Shown here one piece after another: positions 31,653 through 39,737 of a stretch of 64,000 nt of DNA. The notes beneath the pieces are model-generated. The model had not been told where the DNA came from, searched no databases, and worked only from the letters and a program-made list of their open reading frames with translations. The translations under genes and the position numbers were made by a program. Numbering within the stretch: the first letter of the stretch is position 1; the number at the start of each line of letters is the position of its first letter. The DNA lies in NCBI GenBank assembly GCA_002298995.1, contig DBMO01000034.1:1-64000 (forward strand). The letters are read 5' to 3'. Origin of the DNA: Desulfarculales bacterium UBA696. Its GTDB lineage: Bacteria > Desulfobacterota > Syntrophobacteria > Syntrophobacterales > Syntrophobacteraceae.

Positions 31653-34241
31653 ATGCTAAAGATGCTTGGTTTTTTCCGAAGAAAAAGGGAGTTTCAGCCT
31701 GATTCGCCGGAAAAGGCCATCTTCCAGAAAAAGTACAAACATTTCCAGAAATTGCTGGATGGAAACAACCATGCCCTGGAATTGATAACCGAGCTGGAAG
31801 AGGTATGCTTTGGGCCTAAACCCTTCAATCTCAATTATGTGATAGGCAGGGCTGAACGCCTTAGGAAGCATGTTCGCGATGTCGCCGAAGAGTTGGATGC
31901 TCTTTCCGGCGGCAAGTACCCGTCGCTTGCCGGCGCGGTGGAACGGATCGGCGGCGATGTTTTCGCTGAGCTGATCCATAAACGCAATATCGAGAAAACT
32001 AGCCTTACAAGGCCCCTCAGCCAGGTTACCCTCAATGACATATCCGAGGTGGGCGGCAAGGCCGCGCGAGTCGGAGAGATAGCGAACCGGGTGGGTTTGC
32101 CCGTACCCGGCGGCTTTGCGGTCACCGCCTACGCATATCACCATTTCATGAAATCCAACGGGCTCTACCGGGAAGCAAAAAAGGTCCTATCCAACCTCGA
32201 GCTGAACGACACGTCCAGCCTGCTCGCATGCAGCAACGATTTACAGGGAATAATCCTGAACTCGCCCATTCCCCCGGAACTGGAGGATTCTCTGCTGCGG
32301 GAAATGGACTTGCTGACAGAGGCGGCGGGGCCGGGAACCAGGGTGGCCGTCCGTTCCAGCGCCGCAAGCGAGGATTCCGACGCGAGCTTTGCCGGCCAGT
32401 ACTCATCGGTGCTCGGCGTCAGCCGCGATGGATTGCTCCAGGCGTACAAGACCGTGGTTGCGAGCACCTATAATCCCAGGGCGATTTTTTATCGCGGCAC
32501 CAGGGGCTATCCGGATCTGTGCGTGGTGATGAGCGTTCTATGTCTTGCGATGGTTGATGCGGAGTCCAGCGGCGTCATGTACACGACCGATCCTAACGAT
32601 TTTGGCCGGAGCATGATGCTGATAAACGCCGTAAGGGGACTAAGCAAGGCTGTGGACGGGTCTGTCCCGACCGACTTTTATGAAGTCGAGAAGCGCGGGC
32701 AGATTCTTAAATCCGCCAGGACGGCGGTGAAGGAAGCTCGGCTTGTTGTCGGGCCGAGCGGCGAGTTGATCGATGAACCGTTGCCTGAAGATTTCCGCCT
32801 CGCGCCCTGCCTGGGAGAGGTTGAAATCAAGACCCTGGTCAACTGCGGATTCATACTTGAGGAACATTTCGGAAAGCCCCAGGATGTTGAGTGGGCGATG
32901 GATAAAGGCGGCAGGATATTCATCGTGCAGTCGCGGCCGCTAAATGCGGATATAGGAACGAAACGCGAGGACGCCCGGCCGGAGGACGCCTGGAGCGCTG
33001 GTGAGGAGATAACGGGCCACCCCATCATTCTCCAGGCCGGAACCACCGCTTCGCGCGGAAAGGCCTGCGGTGTGGCATATATACTTGGGCCGGAAAAGGA
33101 TATCGTTGATATTCCGGACGGCTCGATACTTGTCGCAAAGCAAACATCTACGCAATACGTTGCTTTTCTTGGGAAAATCCAGGCAATCGTGGCAGACGTC
33201 GGAAACGTTACAGGCCACATGGCGTCGGTGTCAAGGGAACTGGGCGTGCCGACACTGGTTGAAACCGGCAACGCAACCGAAATTATACCTCACGGAGAGG
33301 AGATAACGGTTGACGCCACCAACCGGGTTGTCTACCGGGGCAGGGTAGAGAGCATTCTCGAACGGAAAACCGAGATGAATCCGTTAAAGGGTACCCCGGC
33401 CTACACTGCCGCCCACGCGGCGCTCAAAAAGATTGCCACTTTGAACATGCTCGATCCCGAAAACGACACATTTTCGCCCGAAAACTGCCTCACCTTCCAC
33501 GATGTGATCCGGTTCGCCCACGAGATGTCAATGCGGGAGATGTTCAGGATCAGCGACGACGTCGAACTTAGCAGGAGTTCCGCGGTCCGGATCAGGGTCC
33601 CGCTGCCGATGAGAATCCTGGCCGTGGACCTTGGTGGGGGACTCCAGCTGCAACGAGGTGAGAGCGAAGCAACGCCTGATTCGATCCTGTCCCAGCTTTT
33701 TCAGGCGCTCCTTGCCGGAATGAGCGATCCCAACGTTAGCTGGTCAGGCCCCGCCGAGGTAGAGAGCAGGGACAACGATCTCCTTCTGTCCGAATCCATG
33801 GCCAGAGAGCAGCTTATGGCGGAAAGGGCCGTCGGGCCCAGCTACGCGGTGCTCTCCGAGGGCTACCTCAACTTCAACTCCCGCCTTGGACACCACCTTG
33901 CCGTCCTTGACGCCTATTGCGGCGAGCATGTAAACGATAATTACCTGCTCTTCTCCTTCAGGGGGGGGACACCCGACCTGGAACGGCGGTCAAGACGCGC
34001 GGCCCTCATAGCCAACGTACTGGAGCAACAGGGATTCAAAGTTTCAATGAAAGGTGATTTCGTTCGCGGAGAACTCAAGAAATACGGCTGCACCGTGCTT
34101 CGCGACAAGGTCAAAATGATAGGACGGCTTCTTGGCGCGATCCGCCTGCTGGATGTCTCACCGTCCGATACAGGCCCGGTTGACTGGTACGTCGAACAGT
34201 TCAGGAGAGGAAATTACACCTTCCGCCGTGAACAGGCTTAA
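31653..34241 (+). CDS. PEP synthase/PPDK-like protein lacking the PEP-binding barrel
   Basis: An 862-residue protein. Residues 1-105 are a helical N-terminal region unique to this protein. Residues 110-430 form the ATP-grasp pyruvate phosphate dikinase N-domain (EVGGKAARVGEIANRVGLPV, TRVAVRSSAASEDSDASFAG, QSRPLNAD). Next is the swivelling phosphohistidine domain with His522 in TGHMASVSRELGVPTL. The remaining 280 residues do not look like the C-terminal PEP/pyruvate TIM barrel. It may therefore transfer phosphate to another acceptor; similar unassigned proteins exist in Deltaproteobacteria. It is distinct from the full PPDK at 44663. Confidence 0.8.
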   Translation: MLKMLGFFRRKREFQPDSPEKAIFQKKYKHFQKLLDGNNHALELITELEEVCFGPKPFNLNYVIGRAERLRKHVRDVAEELDALSGGKYPSLAGAVERIGGDVFAELIHKRNIEKTSLTRPLSQVTLNDISEVGGKAARVGEIANRVGLPVPGGFAVTAYAYHHFMKSNGLYREAKKVLSNLELNDTSSLLACSNDLQGIILNSPIPPELEDSLLREMDLLTEAAGPGTRVAVRSSAASEDSDASFAGQYSSVLGVSRDGLLQAYKTVVASTYNPRAIFYRGTRGYPDLCVVMSVLCLAMVDAESSGVMYTTDPNDFGRSMMLINAVRGLSKAVDGSVPTDFYEVEKRGQILKSARTAVKEARLVVGPSGELIDEPLPEDFRLAPCLGEVEIKTLVNCGFILEEHFGKPQDVEWAMDKGGRIFIVQSRPLNADIGTKREDARPEDAWSAGEEITGHPIILQAGTTASRGKACGVAYILGPEKDIVDIPDGSILVAKQTSTQYVAFLGKIQAIVADVGNVTGHMASVSRELGVPTLVETGNATEIIPHGEEITVDATNRVVYRGRVESILERKTEMNPLKGTPAYTAAHAALKKIATLNMLDPENDTFSPENCLTFHDVIRFAHEMSMREMFRISDDVELSRSSAVRIRVPLPMRILAVDLGGGLQLQRGESEATPDSILSQLFQALLAGMSDPNVSWSGPAEVESRDNDLLLSESMAREQLMAERAVGPSYAVLSEGYLNFNSRLGHHLAVLDAYCGEHVNDNYLLFSFRGGTPDLERRSRRAALIANVLEQQGFKVSMKGDFVRGELKKYGCTVLRDKVKMIGRLLGAIRLLDVSPSDTGPVDWYVEQFRRGNYTFRREQA

Positions 34242-34354
34242 CGCAATTCGCGCAACCCCCCGCAACCTTCTCAACCGCGGAGTACCTGGAATGATGTGTG
34301 CGGTTAATTGGGTTTTTTCAGGTGTATCAATAGGCAACAGCCCCAAAAAGCGAA

Positions 34355-34395
34355 ACCCAACAACCGGCGTTGGATGTTGGGTCGCGCTTCCTTTT
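34355..34395. terminator. Terminator between convergent genes
   Basis: ACCCAACA, loop, TGTTGGGT, followed by CGCGCTTCCTTTT on the plus strand. It lies between the PEP-synthase-like gene and the convergent collagen-like gene. Confidence 0.6.
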
Positions 34396-34426
34396 AATCC
34401 CTGGTGGATTCGCTGATATCCGTAAA

Positions 34427-35341
34427 CTAAACGAGAGTTATCGGCGTAGTAAAGGCCGGGACGGCTTCCTCGCCCTCCCAGGTAAGTGCGCCATCTTTCC
34501 GCAGTCGGGACAGGGTTTCTTCTATCATCCGATCGTCGAACCTGTCTCTCAGTATGTACTGAAGATCGCGGAGAGTGGTGGTCGCGGGACGGCGGATTAT
34601 CTCGATAACCGCAGTCTCGGCGTCTTCCCGGAAATCGCCGGAAGGGCGGGAAGGGGCTTCTTCCTTCCTTGACCCCCTTGCTTCACCCGACATCCTATCC
34701 AGCAGGATTTCTTTCATTACCTGAAAAAGCCGAACGGTGATGCGGTCGTTAAGGTTTTCGAGCCTCTCGGAGCTTACGCCGATGGCTCTGGAAGAGGCGG
34801 CGGATTGTGCCGCGGCCTCGCGAAGCATTCGGTAAAGGATAAGCAGCAGGCAGACTGCCGCAATCGAGAGTACCGAGGAAGCAATGGCAGTTATCAAGAC
34901 AAAAAGCCAAAGAGGCGAGCCGCGAAAAGGAGGCGCCTGATCGGCGTTTGCCTGGGGAGAAGCTTTTAATGCGCCGGGTGTGGGTTGTTCATGAGCGCCG
35001 GAAAACCCTGGCGACCCCTGCGCGCCGGCAGGTTCTGAAGTTCCCGGAGGACCGGGCGGTCCCTGGGGGCCCTGTGCCCCTTCAGGTCCGGGCATTCCAC
35101 GGGGGCCCATCTGTCCCGGCGGGCCGGGTTTTCCGGGTTCTCCGGCAGGGCCTCTTTCACCCGTCTTGCCCAGCGCCACGTGGTTTTCCCACGACTTGCA
35201 CCGGTCGGCATCCGTCACTATTCGAAGGATCCCGGTGGTTTTATGGTAGCATCCGTGTACCTCCTCCTCAGCCGCAAATACTTGCATCGGCGAGAGGTTA
35301 GCGGCAACAAAAAGCGCAATGGCTAAAAGAAAAACGCCCAT
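34427..35341 (-). CDS. Membrane-anchored collagen-like protein with cytoplasmic helical domain
   Basis: A 304-residue protein with an AAGGAGG site. Residues 1-24 are a signal peptide. Residues 28-56 (HGCYHKTTGILRIV and DRCKSWE) are a small Cys-containing cap seen before collagen repeats. Residues 58-102 are 15 uninterrupted Gly-X-Y triplets (GERGPAGEPGKPGPPGQMG), then four more. A transmembrane helix spans about 144-170 (LWLFVLITAIASSVLSIAAV). The remaining 130 residues are charged and helical; the end (TLRDLQYILRDRFDDRMIEE, then LRKDGALTW) looks like a winged helix. This architecture suggests a surface stalk linked to a cytoplasmic domain; function unknown. Confidence 0.75.
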   Translation of the reverse strand: MGVFLLAIALFVAANLSPMQVFAAEEEVHGCYHKTTGILRIVTDADRCKSWENHVALGKTGERGPAGEPGKPGPPGQMGPRGMPGPEGAQGPQGPPGPPGTSEPAGAQGSPGFSGAHEQPTPGALKASPQANADQAPPFRGSPLWLFVLITAIASSVLSIAAVCLLLILYRMLREAAAQSAASSRAIGVSSERLENLNDRITVRLFQVMKEILLDRMSGEARGSRKEEAPSRPSGDFREDAETAVIEIIRRPATTTLRDLQYILRDRFDDRMIEETLSRLRKDGALTWEGEEAVPAFTTPITLV

Positions 35342-36240
35342 CCCTCCTCCTTCAGTGGGTACCCGTTTGATTTCCCAAGAGAAATAACGGTATTCGCATG
35401 AAAGTCCTAAAGGTAAATATCACGTCTTGAATAAACTAGAGGAGAAATTCCATTGAAGGTGTCCCAGCAATTCCGGCGCTCTACTTACTCTTATGACATC
35501 CGGTATGGGCTACTTCCAGCAAGGGGATGCATGGCGGAAGAACTTGCGTTCGCTCTGCACTCACGGCATCTTTCTTAAAAAAAACGGCTATTGTTTGAAC
35601 AACAGAGCACAATTGGTGGTTCGAGTCCCGGCGGCAAACAGGCGTATGAGGAAGAACAGGATGAACCGATAGCCAAACGCAATTATTAGGAACCGGCAGG
35701 CTGGGGCACGCTTACTCAAAGCCGACAGCGAGCCTTGCCGGTATTCACGCCTGAAAATCAACTGAAACCGGAATTTCACGCTCAGGGCTGCGGAAGGATG
35801 TAGTGTTTCAGACGCAAAAATAGCCGGAGAAAGAAGACAAAAGCAGCGTAATGGGTGTAATAGTTTTCACATCGGCTATCTTTGCCTTATGCGCCAAGTT
35901 CAAGAAAAGCTTGAATAAGTGACTCCGGTGGTATATATTCCAAGCGCGATTAGAAGGGGCCGGATGTATTGGTTTCTCCACCGGGAGCCGGCCTCTTGTG
36001 AAAGGCGATACAAGAATCAGCAAAAAAAGTCGGTTCTTTAATTTTTTGGTTTTAGCGGTAACAATCACCCAAATCAATTCGTCCTACAGCAGGTTTGGCT
36101 TCCTCATGAACCGGCGGTTTCATCCGGCCGGACTCCAGCCGGAACCCTGATTCCCGCCGTGCCAATATGGAGATTGTACCGGATTTTACAGGGTTGCGTG
36201 TCCGGTTTCGGCAATAACCTGGCGCATGTAAACAGGAATA
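35342..36240. other. Long gene-poor interval upstream of the acs operon
   Basis: About 900 bp with no ORF that has a convincing ribosome-binding site, start and codon pattern; the short frames here look random. It is locally AT-richer than the flanks. It may be relic sequence or regulatory DNA for the acs operon. No tRNA, repeat array or known RNA motif was recognised. Confidence 0.5.
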
Positions 36241-36244
36241 ATTA

Positions 36245-36273
36245 TTGACATTCCAGAACCGGAATTGTATTAG
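36245..36273 (+). promoter_or_regulatory. Promoter of the acs operon
   Basis: TTGACA (36245-36250), 17 bases, TATTAG (36268-36273). It leaves an untranslated leader of about 365 bases before acsD. The leader contains GC-rich hairpins such as GGCGCCacggGCGGCGCC near 36584-36601. Confidence 0.65.
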
Positions 36274-36280
36274 AAAGGGT

Positions 36281-36645
36281 CGCAATTGAAATGGCGGGGC
36301 GCCGCATAGCTGGCGGTCCCCAATGTTAGCCACGCTACCTCATGCTCTCGTGTTCAAACGCTCCAACTCACGCGTAGTCTCTCTTTCTCTCAAGATTTCC
36401 TCTTTCTAAATCCTGTCGGTTGCAACTAGTGCAGCCGAGAATAAGCCAAAGCCTATTGAGCATCGCGGCGGGAGGCATTATCTCCCCACGGGAGAATCGA
36501 GAGGTTTTCTTTCCTGCTCAAAAGGTGTGCTTTTGCGGACACTTGCTTATCCGAATTTTACTTAACTGGAATTCAAAACCGTGCGGCGCCACGGGCGGCG
36601 CCCCACCAAAACAAGCTAACGTCTCTCAAGAAGGAGGACCAGGCC
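36281..36645 (+). promoter_or_regulatory. Long 5' leader of the acs operon
   Basis: About 365 bases between the candidate transcription start and acsD. Several small hairpins are possible, but no cobalamin, nickel or other known riboswitch core was recognised. Unassigned leader; it may carry post-transcriptional control. Confidence 0.35.
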
Positions 36646-37587
36646 TTGACATTCCAACCATCGAAGCAGGTTTATTCGGGCAAAATCAGGGAGCTTACTC
36701 TGGGGACCGGAGATAAGGCGGTTAAGATCGGTGGAAAATCCGTTTATTCCTTTCACTCGTTCGAGGGAGGCACCCCCAATGCTCCCAGGATCGCCATGGA
36801 AGTTTGGGACAAGGACCCGAGCGCTGATTGGCCCGAAGCTGCCAGATCACCCTTTGCCGGCGTTCTGGGAGATCCCGGAGCCTGGGCGCGCAAGTGCGTG
36901 GAATACGGTGCGGAGATGATAGTTGTCCAGACCAAGAGCGCCGACCCGAACTCGGAAAACATGCCGGCCGCTGAAGTTGCCGCGGCGGTGAAGAAGGTTG
37001 TGGACGCCGTGGACGTGCCGGTTATCGTCTGGGGTGTTGCCAATCATGAGAAAGACACAGAGGTGATGCGGCTCGTAGCCGAACAATGCACCGGCAAGCG
37101 GGTGGGGTTGTGCCCAGTGGAAGAGGGCGACTACAAGCAGATCGGCGCTGCGTGCCTCGGATACAAGCACGTTGCGGTCGCTTCCTCGCCAATAGATGTA
37201 AACCTTGCCAAGCAGCTCAACATCCTGCTAGGCAACCTGGGGGTGAGTTCGGATGACCTGATTATCGACCCGACGACCGGTGGGCTCGGGTACGGCCTGG
37301 AATACACATATTCGGTCATCGAGCGGATCATGCAGGCTGCGCTTACCCAGGAAGACGAGAAGCTCCAGCAGCCCATCATAGTCAACGTGGCCAACGAGAC
37401 CTGGAAATCCAAGGAAGCCAACCTGACGTCCGAAGAGGCCCCCGAATTGGGGGATGCCGCCAAACGCGCCGTCCTGATGGAGGCCATAACTGCCGTTGAC
37501 CTGCTTATCGCGGGCGCTGACGTAGTGGTTTTGCGCCATCCCGATACGGTCAAGCTGGTCGGAAACTATATATCGAAAATGATGTAA
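36646..37587 (+). CDS. acsD: Corrinoid Fe-S protein small subunit (acetyl-CoA decarbonylase/synthase delta)
   Basis: A 313-residue TIM-barrel protein that pairs with AcsC to form the corrinoid protein that carries the methyl group between AcsE and AcsB. Typical segments include VYSFHSFEGGTPNAPRIAME, VIVWGVANHEKDTEVM and LIIDPTTGGLGYGLEYTYSV. Start is TTG, with a strong AAGGAGGA site eight bases ahead; no ATG is better placed. It is the first gene of acsD-cooS-acsB-acsC-acsE. Length agrees with the bacterial family. Bacterial-type (not archaeal fused) organisation. Confidence 0.96.
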   Translation: MTFQPSKQVYSGKIRELTLGTGDKAVKIGGKSVYSFHSFEGGTPNAPRIAMEVWDKDPSADWPEAARSPFAGVLGDPGAWARKCVEYGAEMIVVQTKSADPNSENMPAAEVAAAVKKVVDAVDVPVIVWGVANHEKDTEVMRLVAEQCTGKRVGLCPVEEGDYKQIGAACLGYKHVAVASSPIDVNLAKQLNILLGNLGVSSDDLIIDPTTGGLGYGLEYTYSVIERIMQAALTQEDEKLQQPIIVNVANETWKSKEANLTSEEAPELGDAAKRAVLMEAITAVDLLIAGADVVVLRHPDTVKLVGNYISKMM

Positions 37588-37661
37588 CTGCGCGGAAATG
37601 AAGTCCGCGGGACGTCCTGTCCTCTAAACAGACATCCCTTGAAGGGGTAAAGAGGTGTAAT

Positions 37662-39647
37662 ATGTCAGATGAGAAAAAGCCCGTATCTGTTGACGAAAAG
37701 AAGGTAAAGAAACTGGATCTGCGTGAGGTGACCTCGTGCCCGGCCACTCTCCAGATGCTGAAAAAAATAGAGGCGGACGGGCATGAAACGGTATTCCATC
37801 GCGCCGCGGATATGAAACCGTGCCCGATCGGATCGGAAGGCGCCTGCTGTAAGCACTGCTACATGGGACCCTGTCGCCTGAACCCGAAGGACCCGTACTC
37901 CAAGACAGGTGTGTGCGGCGCCACGATCGACACCATCTCAGCCCGTAACTTCGGGCGCGCGGTTGCCGCAGGCGCTTCGGCCCATACCGATCATGGCCTG
38001 GAAATGCTCGATACCCTCCGGGGAGTAGCGGAAGGGAAAATCCCACACTTCAAGATTCAGGACGAAGAGAAACTCAAAAAAGTCGCCGAGAGCATCGGGA
38101 TCTCCACGGAGAACAAGTCCGTAAAAGCTCTTGCCCTAGAGCTTTGCGACGAGCTGGAAAAGTCTTTCACCCTGCGCAAGGGCGAAATACCCTTCGTAAA
38201 ACGTGTTCCGCCCAAGACCCTCGAGTTATGGCGCAAGGAAGACATCGTGCCCCGCGGTGCGATGATCGAGATAATGGAACTTGTGGATCGCACCACGATC
38301 GGCGTTGACCAGGAATACAACCACATTCTCAAACAGTGTTCCCGCACGGCCCTTTCCAACGGCTGGGGCGGGTCCATGGTCGCCACCGAGATTACCGATA
38401 TTCTTTTCGGCACGCCAACTCCGAGGGTGGCGGGCGTGAATATGGGATTTCTGAAGGAAGACCAGGTAAACATCATCATACACGGCCACGAGCCCCTGCT
38501 TTTCGAGTCGATGATTGCCGCCACTCAGGACCCGGCCAACATCGACAAGGCTAAAGCGGCGGGAGCGCACGGCATCAACCTGCTCGGCGTTTGCTGCTCG
38601 GGCGCCGAAGTACTCGGACGTCACGGTATTCCCCATGCGGGCAACTTCACTTCGGCCGAGCCGCTGCTTGCAACCGGCGCGGTTGACGCAGTCGGCGTTG
38701 ACGTACAGTGCATCATGCAGGCGCTGCCCAAACTGGCAGCCTGCTACGGCACAAAGTACTTTACCACCAGCCCCAGAGCCCAGATCGAAGGGGCAACACA
38801 CATACCTTTCGACGAACATGATCCACTGAGCACCCCGAACAAGATCATCGACCTGGCAATCGAGCGTTTCAGGAACCGTCCCGGGAAGGTCGTCATTCCC
38901 CAACGCCAGGACTGGGGCGTACACGGTTTCTCCCATGAATACGTTACGTATATGCTTGGCGGCAAGTTCCGCGGCTCGTACGTTCCCTTGAATGACAACA
39001 TAATCAATGGACGTATCCGCGGCGTGGCGGGCGTGGTCGGCTGCAACAATCCACGCACGAAGCAGGATTTCATGCACGTCGAACTTGTAAAGGAACTGAT
39101 CAAAAACAACGTCCTGGTCGTCCAGACCGGGTGTTCGCAGATCGCCCTTGCCAAGGCCGGCCTGCTCAAGCCCGATGCGGCGGTCCTTGCCGGCCCCGGA
39201 CTCCAGGAAGTATGCGAAACGGTGGGAATTCCGCCGGTTCTTAGCCTGGGGGCATGCGTCGACAACTCCCGGATCCTAATTGCAGTTGCCGAAATGGTTC
39301 GCATGGGCGGCCTGGGAGACAAGATCTCCGATCTGCCGGTCGCGGGGGCTGCGCCCGAGTACATGAGCGAAAAGGCAATCTGCATCGGCCAGTACTTTGT
39401 GGCCTCCGGCGTCTACACGATTTTCGGGGTAACATTTCCGACCGTCGAAGGTACCAAGTTCCACGATCTGCTCTTCAACGGGCTAGAGGAACAGGGTTTC
39501 GGCAAATGGGGATTTGCTAACGATCCGTACGAAATGGCCGCGATGATGATAGCTCATATCGACAAGAAGCGGGCCGCGCTCGGACTTACCGAACAGAAAG
39601 AGCGCAAACTCTTCAGCATGGAAGACCGGAGAGCAGCGGAAGGTTAA
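37662..39647 (+). CDS. cooS: Anaerobic carbon-monoxide dehydrogenase catalytic subunit
   Basis: A 661-residue Ni-Fe CODH (AcsA/CooS) that reduces CO2 to CO or the reverse. The B/D-cluster Cys are in GACCKHCYMGPCRLNP. The C-cluster ligands lie in HGHEPLLF, LGVCCSGAEVLGRHG, VDVQCIMQ, VVQTGCSQIALAKAGL and LSLGACVDNSRI. Its place between acsD and acsB indicates that it works with the acetyl-CoA synthase, so CO is passed internally. A cooC-type nickel-insertion gene is not found in the window. Gap to acsB is 90 bases with a weak hairpin. Confidence 0.97.
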   Translation: MSDEKKPVSVDEKKVKKLDLREVTSCPATLQMLKKIEADGHETVFHRAADMKPCPIGSEGACCKHCYMGPCRLNPKDPYSKTGVCGATIDTISARNFGRAVAAGASAHTDHGLEMLDTLRGVAEGKIPHFKIQDEEKLKKVAESIGISTENKSVKALALELCDELEKSFTLRKGEIPFVKRVPPKTLELWRKEDIVPRGAMIEIMELVDRTTIGVDQEYNHILKQCSRTALSNGWGGSMVATEITDILFGTPTPRVAGVNMGFLKEDQVNIIIHGHEPLLFESMIAATQDPANIDKAKAAGAHGINLLGVCCSGAEVLGRHGIPHAGNFTSAEPLLATGAVDAVGVDVQCIMQALPKLAACYGTKYFTTSPRAQIEGATHIPFDEHDPLSTPNKIIDLAIERFRNRPGKVVIPQRQDWGVHGFSHEYVTYMLGGKFRGSYVPLNDNIINGRIRGVAGVVGCNNPRTKQDFMHVELVKELIKNNVLVVQTGCSQIALAKAGLLKPDAAVLAGPGLQEVCETVGIPPVLSLGACVDNSRILIAVAEMVRMGGLGDKISDLPVAGAAPEYMSEKAICIGQYFVASGVYTIFGVTFPTVEGTKFHDLLFNGLEEQGFGKWGFANDPYEMAAMMIAHIDKKRAALGLTEQKERKLFSMEDRRAAEG

Positions 39648-39737
39648 AAAAATGCCCCGGCTGACAGCAGGGCATCAATGATAACTCCGGTTTGAAGCCG
39701 GACGAGTTGCAGGGAAAAACAGAAAAAGGAGTTCAGC

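Noticed and set aside
36281..36645. Cobalamin riboswitch in the acs leader
   Set aside because: Expected because of the corrinoid protein, but no B12-box-like core could be found.
35588..36716. Short ORFs of 60-100 codons upstream of acsD
   Set aside because: No ribosome-binding sites, no coding pattern, mutually overlapping on both strands.
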